This document shows, one piece after another, positions 4,710 to 8,984 of a stretch of 8,984 bases of DNA. The notes beneath the pieces were generated by a model, which ran no database searches, had not been told where the DNA came from, and saw only the letters and a program-made list of their open reading frames with translations. Where the stretch lies: the NCBI GenBank assembly GCA_964462675.1, contig CAYWYS010000066.1:1-8984 (forward strand), given 5' to 3'. The first letter of the stretch is position 1, and each line of letters starts with the position of its first letter. The stretch is from XN24 sp964462675. Its GTDB lineage: Bacteria; Pseudomonadota; Gammaproteobacteria; Steroidobacterales; XN24. The translations under genes and the position numbers were made by a program.

Positions 4710-5906
4710 TCAGCGCAGGAAGTCGAACAGCGAGAGGCGCGCAAACATCGAGTACGACTGCTGCGCGGCCTGCAGGCCCACCATGCGGAGGTTGAAGCGC
4801 GAGATGGCCTCGGCGTAGTCGAGGTCCTCGATCTCCGACAGGGTGCGGCTGAGCTCGATGAATTCGACCTCGCGCTGTGCGCTCTGCGAATCGATGGCTG
4901 CCAGGCGCGCACCGACGGTGGAGCGCACTTCGGAGAACCGCCCTGCGGCCTGGTCGAGGTCCGACAAGGCGCGGCCGATCGCGCCGACCTGGCGCGCCGA
5001 GTCGGCGGGGCCGGCGATGGGCTGCTCGAGTGCGTCCGCGAGATCCGAGTAGATCGCAAAGATGTCCTGGCCCGCCGACGCGCGCAGCTCGAAGCTGTCG
5101 CCGGCGGCCGGCGTGCCGCCGAGACGCACGGAGAGTCCTTCGAAGGTGATCGTGCCGCCGCTGGCATAGCTGCCGGTCGCCACCACGTTGCTGGCCGAAT
5201 CCAGCACCTCCCAGGTGTCTGGCGCGTTGAAGCGCAGCGTGCGCTCCGTGCCGTCCCAGGCGCCCGGCGCGCTGACGCTGGTTTCCTGCACGGCGCCGGT
5301 GCCGGTGTTGGCGGTATTTTCGGTGACCACGAAGCGGCCATTGCCTTCCGGGATGCCCATGAACACGGCGTCGCCGGCATCGCCCAGCGCGATGCGACGC
5401 TCGTCGCTGATCGCGACCTGGCGCACCTGGTCGCCGCCGTTGTACGCCGCGCCGCCGGGCGTGGCGACGAACGGCCGGTCCAGCGACGCGAAGCCGGCGA
5501 AGATGTACTCGCCATTGGCGTCACGGGTGTTGGCCAGCTGGTACATCTGCTCGAGCTGCTGGCGGATCTCGACGGCGATCGAGCGCCGGGTCTCCGGCGT
5601 CTGCGACGCATTGTTGGCCTGGATGGCGAGCTCGCGCACCCGCTGCAGGCTGTCCATCGCCTGGCCGAGCACATTCTCCGTCTGGTTGAGCCGCGATTCG
5701 GCCAGGCTGCCGTTGCGGGCGTATTGCTCCAGCTTGGCCATGGAGTCGCGAAACTGCAGCGACTGCACTGCGCCGCCCGGATCGTCGGACGGCGACAGGA
5801 TGCGCTTGCCGCTGGCGAGCTGTTGCTGGACGCGGTTCATCTCCGCCTGCTGGCGCTGGATCGAGTCGAGCCCGGCGTTGTAGATCTGGGAAGTCGAGAT
5901 GCGCAT
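4710..5906 (-). CDS. flgL: FlgL hook-filament junction protein (HAP3)
   Basis: FlgL forms the second junction layer between the hook and the filament, after FlgK. The 398-aa product is flagellin-like. Its N-terminus is MRISTSQIYNAGLDSIQRQQ, followed by VQQQLASGKRILSPSDDPGGA. The long helix carries ESRLNQTENVLGQAMDSLQRVRELAIQANNA. A beta-rich centre spans about 130-290, and the C-terminal helices include LSEIEDLDYAEAISRFNLRM and AAQQSYSMFARLSLFDFLR. The ATG at 5906 has GGAGG 7 nt upstream, and that site overlaps the flgK stop codon; only 4 nt separate the two genes, so they are almost certainly co-transcribed and perhaps coupled. No clear intrinsic terminator follows, so read-through into fliC is possible in addition to the FliA promoter. 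The protein is exported by the flagellar type III apparatus and has no Sec signal. Confidence 0.97.
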   Translation of the reverse strand: MRISTSQIYNAGLDSIQRQQAEMNRVQQQLASGKRILSPSDDPGGAVQSLQFRDSMAKLEQYARNGSLAESRLNQTENVLGQAMDSLQRVRELAIQANNASQTPETRRSIAVEIRQQLEQMYQLANTRDANGEYIFAGFASLDRPFVATPGGAAYNGGDQVRQVAISDERRIALGDAGDAVFMGIPEGNGRFVVTENTANTGTGAVQETSVSAPGAWDGTERTLRFNAPDTWEVLDSASNVVATGSYASGGTITFEGLSVRLGGTPAAGDSFELRASAGQDIFAIYSDLADALEQPIAGPADSARQVGAIGRALSDLDQAAGRFSEVRSTVGARLAAIDSQSAQREVEFIELSRTLSEIEDLDYAEAISRFNLRMVGLQAAQQSYSMFARLSLFDFLR

Positions 5907-5910
5907 CAGC

Positions 5911-7569
5911 CTACCTCCGTACCGCCATCAGCAGCGTGTCGAACATCGTGCCGGCGACGGCGATGACCTGGGCGGCCGCCGAGTAGGCCTGCTGGTAGCG
6001 CAGCAGGTTGGCCGCCTCCTCGTCGAGGTTGACCCCGGAGATCGACTCGCGCTGGGCGCGGGAAGCGTCCAGCATGCGGCCCTGGGCCTCGGCGGACAGC
6101 TGGGCCTGGCGCGTCTTGACGCCGACATTGGCCACCAGCTCGGTGTAGGACGCCGAGATGCTGGTGGTGCCGTTGGCCAGCACGCGTTCCGAGGCCAGAC
6201 CGGCCAGCGCCAGTGCATTGCGATTGTCGCCGACGACGCTCGTGCCGGGCGTCGCGGGAGGCTGGGCAGCCGCAAAGGCGCGCGGATCGGTGATCGCGAC
6301 GCCCAATTCGGCCGCCGCCGTGCGCGTGGGTCGAATATCAAAGCTGTCGCCCGCTGCCGCGCCGGCAATGGCGGACAAGTCGAGCTCGAAGCCGTCGGCG
6401 GCCAGCGTCCCGCCCGGGGCAGCGGTCGCCAGCGGCGTCGCAGAACCGGCCCGCGTCAGGCGCCATTCCACGCCGTCGAAGCTGGCGCGGTAATCGCCGG
6501 TGGTCAGCGCCGCGGCATCGGTGTAAGTGAGCGTCGGCTGGCCGGCGGCGGCGTTGCCGCGCCCGACCAGCACCTCGCCCTGCGGCATCCGGAAGAAGTC
6601 GCCGCCGGCCGCGCCGTCCAGGTCCACGCCCTGCCGGTGCAGCTCGTTGAACGACAGTGCCAGGCCTACGGCCGTGCGGCCGAGCGAGTTCTGCGCCGGG
6701 TCGAGGATTTCGCGCCGCACGTCGAGCAGGGCGCCGAGCTCGCCGCCGGAAATGATGTCGGTGACGCCGATGGTCGAGCCGGGGTTGACCACCGCGATCT
6801 CGGTGCGCGACGGATCGGCGGACAGCGGTTGCGCGGTCAGCGTGGTGGCGCTGTTGCCCATCACCAGGTTCTGGCCGTTGCCGATCATCACGTTCACGGA
6901 ACCATCGTCCTGGGGCAGCGTCTGCACCGAGACCAGCCCGGACAGCCGTTCGACCAGGGCGTCGCGCTGGTCCAGCAGGTCGTTCGGCGCAGCCCCGCCG
7001 CCCTGGCCGATGCCCTGCGAAATTCTCTGGTTCAGCTCGGCGATGCCGGCCGCGAGCCCGTTGATCTCCTGGACGGCGGCGCCGATCTGTCCTTCGACCA
7101 CCTGGCGCTGATCGTCCATGCGCCGTTGCAGGTAGGCGAAGCGGTCCGCGAGCGCCTCGCCCTGGCTCAGCAGCACCTGGCGCGCAGCGGTCGAGGTCGG
7201 ATCATTGGCGACGTCCTGCACGGCCGCAAAGAACTGCTGCAGCACCGGCGCCAGGCCGGCGGCGGGGTCTGCCAGCAGGTTGTCGGTGCGCTGGGCGTAC
7301 TGGTAGTAGACCTGCTGGCGCGCGGAGCCCGCGGTGTTGTCCAGCACCTGGCGCTGCACGAACTGGTCCGCCATGCGGTTGACGCCGACGACATCGACAC
7401 CCTGGCCGTACCAGCCGGCGCCGGAGAACTGGGGATTACGCACCGCCAGGTCGATCCGCTGGCGGCTGTAATTGTCGTTGCCCACATTGGCGATGTTCTG
7501 GCCGGTCACCGAGAGCGCCCGCTGGTAGGCCAGCAACGCCGAGGTGCCGATTCCGAATACTCCGGACAT
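5911..7569 (-). CDS. flgK: FlgK hook-filament junction protein (HAP1)
   Basis: FlgK sits on the hook tip and starts the junction to which FlgL and the filament attach. The 552-aa product matches the family at both ends. The N-terminus has FGIGTSALLAYQRALSVTGQNIANVGNDNYSR in the rod/hook/HAP pattern. It is followed by a long helical region with NDPTSTAARQVLLSQGEALA and ISQGIGQGGGAAPNDLLDQRD. The C-terminus has SGVNLDEEAANLLRYQQAYS and AGTMFDTLLMAVRR. The length is near that of enteric FlgK. The ATG overlaps the flgJ stop by one base (TGATG), and GGAG lies 8 nt upstream within the end of flgJ, indicating coupled translation. There is no signal peptide, as expected for a type III export substrate. 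No sigma28 promoter could be placed directly in front of it. Confidence 0.97.
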   Translation of the reverse strand: MSGVFGIGTSALLAYQRALSVTGQNIANVGNDNYSRQRIDLAVRNPQFSGAGWYGQGVDVVGVNRMADQFVQRQVLDNTAGSARQQVYYQYAQRTDNLLADPAAGLAPVLQQFFAAVQDVANDPTSTAARQVLLSQGEALADRFAYLQRRMDDQRQVVEGQIGAAVQEINGLAAGIAELNQRISQGIGQGGGAAPNDLLDQRDALVERLSGLVSVQTLPQDDGSVNVMIGNGQNLVMGNSATTLTAQPLSADPSRTEIAVVNPGSTIGVTDIISGGELGALLDVRREILDPAQNSLGRTAVGLALSFNELHRQGVDLDGAAGGDFFRMPQGEVLVGRGNAAAGQPTLTYTDAAALTTGDYRASFDGVEWRLTRAGSATPLATAAPGGTLAADGFELDLSAIAGAAAGDSFDIRPTRTAAAELGVAITDPRAFAAAQPPATPGTSVVGDNRNALALAGLASERVLANGTTSISASYTELVANVGVKTRQAQLSAEAQGRMLDASRAQRESISGVNLDEEAANLLRYQQAYSAAAQVIAVAGTMFDTLLMAVRR

Positions 7570-8633
7570 CAGCTGGTCTCCTCACTGGCCGGGTGCGGCC
7601 GAAGGTGGGCGACCTCCGGGTCACCCGATGGCGTGTTTGTCGGCCTGCCGCCCGGAACCTTAAGCGGCGCGCCGCTCGGGCTGTCGCCGGACAGGCCCGG
7701 CAGGCCGCGCTTCAGGATCGAGAGAATCTTGTCGGCATAGGCCGGATCGGTGGCGTAGCCGGCCTCCTGCAGGCCGCGCAGGTAGGCCTCCGGGCTGCCG
7801 GCATTGGCGATCGCCTGCTGGTAACGGGGGTGGCCGCCGACCAGCCGCACATAATCCGCAAAACTGGCGGCTTCGTCAGGATAGCCGCGAAAGGCCGCCG
7901 TTTCGCGCCGTGGCAGGCCGTCGCGGTACTCCAGGGTGGAGACGCGCACGCTGTTGCCGGCCCATCCACCAGAGGCCTTGATGCCGAACAGGTTGTGGCT
8001 GGTGCGTCCCGCCGCATCGCGCATCACGTGACGGCCCCAGCCGGTCTCGAGAGCCGACTGGGCGATCAGTACCTCGGGGGCAACGCCAAGCTGCGCCGCG
8101 GCGCGCCGGGCGTGCGGCAGCAGCCGCTGGACGAATTCCTCCGGACTGGCCGGAGGCAGGTTTCCGTTCGCGGCGACAGCGGACGCCGGGCCCTCCCAGC
8201 GCGTTCTGCCGGCCGCCTGTGAAGGCGCCGTGGATGCCGCCGGCGGGCCGATCTCGATCAACGGCGCCGGCCGCGCCGGCAGTCGATGGGTCGGGAAGTG
8301 CAAGGGCAGCAGCTCGTCGCCGGCCGGCGGCGCACTGCGCGGCAGCAACTGCCGCTCGATGGCATCGGCCAGGCCGATGCCGCCGCGCTGCGCCATCGCC
8401 AGCGAGAGTTGCTGGTCGTGCATGCTTTCGTAGAGCTTCATGCCCTCGCTGTCGAACAGGCCGCCGTCGGCGGGCATGGCCTCGCGCATCTGCTTGATCA
8501 TCATGTTGACGAACAGCGCTTCGAACTGCTTTGCGGTCTCGCGCGCCGCCGCGGCATCTCCGGCACGCGCCGCACGACGCAGATCGGCGATGGTCGCCGT
8601 GCCGTTCGTATCGGTGATTGCGTGCAGACTCAT
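7569..8633 (-). CDS. flgJ: FlgJ rod cap protein with GH73 peptidoglycan hydrolase domain
   Basis: FlgJ acts as a scaffold at the tip of the growing rod and opens the peptidoglycan layer for it. The 354-aa protein is the two-domain form. The rod-binding domain (about 12-97) includes AKQFEALFVNMMIKQMREAMP. A Pro/Ala-rich linker spans about 98-160. The glucosaminidase domain (about 164-309) has the catalytic Glu196 in QSALETGWG, then SHNLFGIKA, Glu235 in STLEYRD, and YATDPAYADKI at 293-303. A tail of about 45 residues rich in Pro, Gly and Ser follows the catalytic domain and makes the protein longer than the roughly 313-aa Salmonella version. The ATG at 8633 is 13 nt after the flgI stop, with AAGG 7 nt upstream. 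It overlaps flgK by one base. There is no Sec signal, so export through the flagellar apparatus to the periplasm is expected. Confidence 0.97.
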   Translation of the reverse strand: MSLHAITDTNGTATIADLRRAARAGDAAAARETAKQFEALFVNMMIKQMREAMPADGGLFDSEGMKLYESMHDQQLSLAMAQRGGIGLADAIERQLLPRSAPPAGDELLPLHFPTHRLPARPAPLIEIGPPAASTAPSQAAGRTRWEGPASAVAANGNLPPASPEEFVQRLLPHARRAAAQLGVAPEVLIAQSALETGWGRHVMRDAAGRTSHNLFGIKASGGWAGNSVRVSTLEYRDGLPRRETAAFRGYPDEAASFADYVRLVGGHPRYQQAIANAGSPEAYLRGLQEAGYATDPAYADKILSILKRGLPGLSGDSPSGAPLKVPGGRPTNTPSGDPEVAHLRPHPASEETS

Positions 8634-8646
8634 GCGCTGCCTTTCG

Positions 8647-8984
8647 TCAGATGATGATCAGCTCGGCGCGCAAGGCGCCCGACTGGTGCAGGGCCTCGAG
8701 AATCGCGATCAGGTCCCCGGGCGCCGCACCGACCTGGTTCACCGCGCGGACGATCTCGTCGAGCGTGGTGCCGGGACCGAACGGGAACATGCGCCCGTCG
8801 CCCTCGACGACTTCCAGGTCGCTCTGTGGCGTCACGACGGTATTGCCGCGGTAGGAGAACGGCTCAGGCTGCGAGACCGCGAAGCTTTCCGTGATCGTGA
8901 CCGAGAGGCCGCCGTGCGCGACTGCAGCCGCCAGCACCTTGACGTTGCCGCCCATGACGATGGTGCCGGTGCGGGAATTGACGA
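8647..8984 (-). CDS. flgI: FlgI flagellar P-ring protein (3' part)
   Basis: The window holds the last 111 residues of FlgI, the periplasmic protein that forms the P ring around the rod in the peptidoglycan layer. The family is about 365 aa and the 5' two thirds lie beyond the right edge. Characteristic pieces are VNSRTGTIVMGGNVKV, followed by HGGLSVTITESFAVSQP. The conserved end has GTTLDEIVRAVNQVGAAPGDLIAILEALHQSGALRAEL and the terminal III. The reading frame is intact to the TGA at 8649-8647, 13 nt before flgJ, as expected for an flgI-flgJ operon. The signal peptide that full-length FlgI carries is not visible. Confidence 0.97.
   Translation of the reverse strand, partial: VNSRTGTIVMGGNVKVLAAAVAHGGLSVTITESFAVSQPEPFSYRGNTVVTPQSDLEVVEGDGRMFPFGPGTTLDEIVRAVNQVGAAPGDLIAILEALHQSGALRAELIII

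Noticed and set aside
5899..7740. Long open frame (613 codons) on the plus strand opposite flgK and flgJ
   Set aside because: It is antisense to two clear flagellar genes, has Gln/Arg/His-rich composition typical of GC-biased shadow frames, and has no recognisable domain.

Overview
The window is a late-stage flagellar gene cluster from a GC-rich Gammaproteobacterium with polar-type flagellar control. All ten genes lie on the minus strand, so transcription runs from high to low coordinates. The order is flgI (3' part only) - flgJ - flgK - flgL - fliC - fliD - fliS - fliT - atypical PilZ (tPilZ) gene - fleQ (5' part only). A sigma54 activator of the FleQ/FlrA type, a classical FliA (sigma28) promoter in front of flagellin, and a dual-domain FlgJ with a GH73 peptidoglycan hydrolase all point to this class. 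The order resembles Xanthomonadales and related lineages. The species cannot be named from the sequence.

Right part (4710-8984): flgI, flgJ, flgK and flgL are packed with gaps of 13 nt, a 1-nt overlap and a 4-nt gap, which indicates one operon. They encode the P-ring protein, the rod cap/muramidase and the two hook-filament junction proteins. A gap of 220 bases then holds a near-consensus FliA promoter for the single flagellin gene.

Middle part (1459-4489): a compact flagellin starts at GTG. A 111-bp gap follows, with a very stable predicted hairpin and no T-run. Then come the filament cap fliD, the flagellin chaperone fliS and a fliT-like chaperone. There is no flaG between fliC and fliD.

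Left part (1-1462): a tPilZ-type gene begins at a TTG that overlaps the fliT-like stop codon. A 207-bp gap contains a perfect 8-bp inverted repeat whose core, GTCA-N6-TGAC, has the outer half-sites of the Pseudomonas FleQ box. fleQ follows and runs off the left edge. Its visible part keeps the LFRS segment used for c-di-GMP binding in Pseudomonas FleQ, while the PilZ protein lacks the canonical PilZ ligand motifs.

Together the genes export, chaperone, join, polymerise and cap the filament, and the regulatory end looks tied to c-di-GMP. I see no mobile element, RNA gene, CRISPR array or plus-strand gene. This is mostly a conserved flagellar region; the points worth a second look are the regulatory elements and the fliT-tPilZ-fleQ end. 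No wholly new system is evident.
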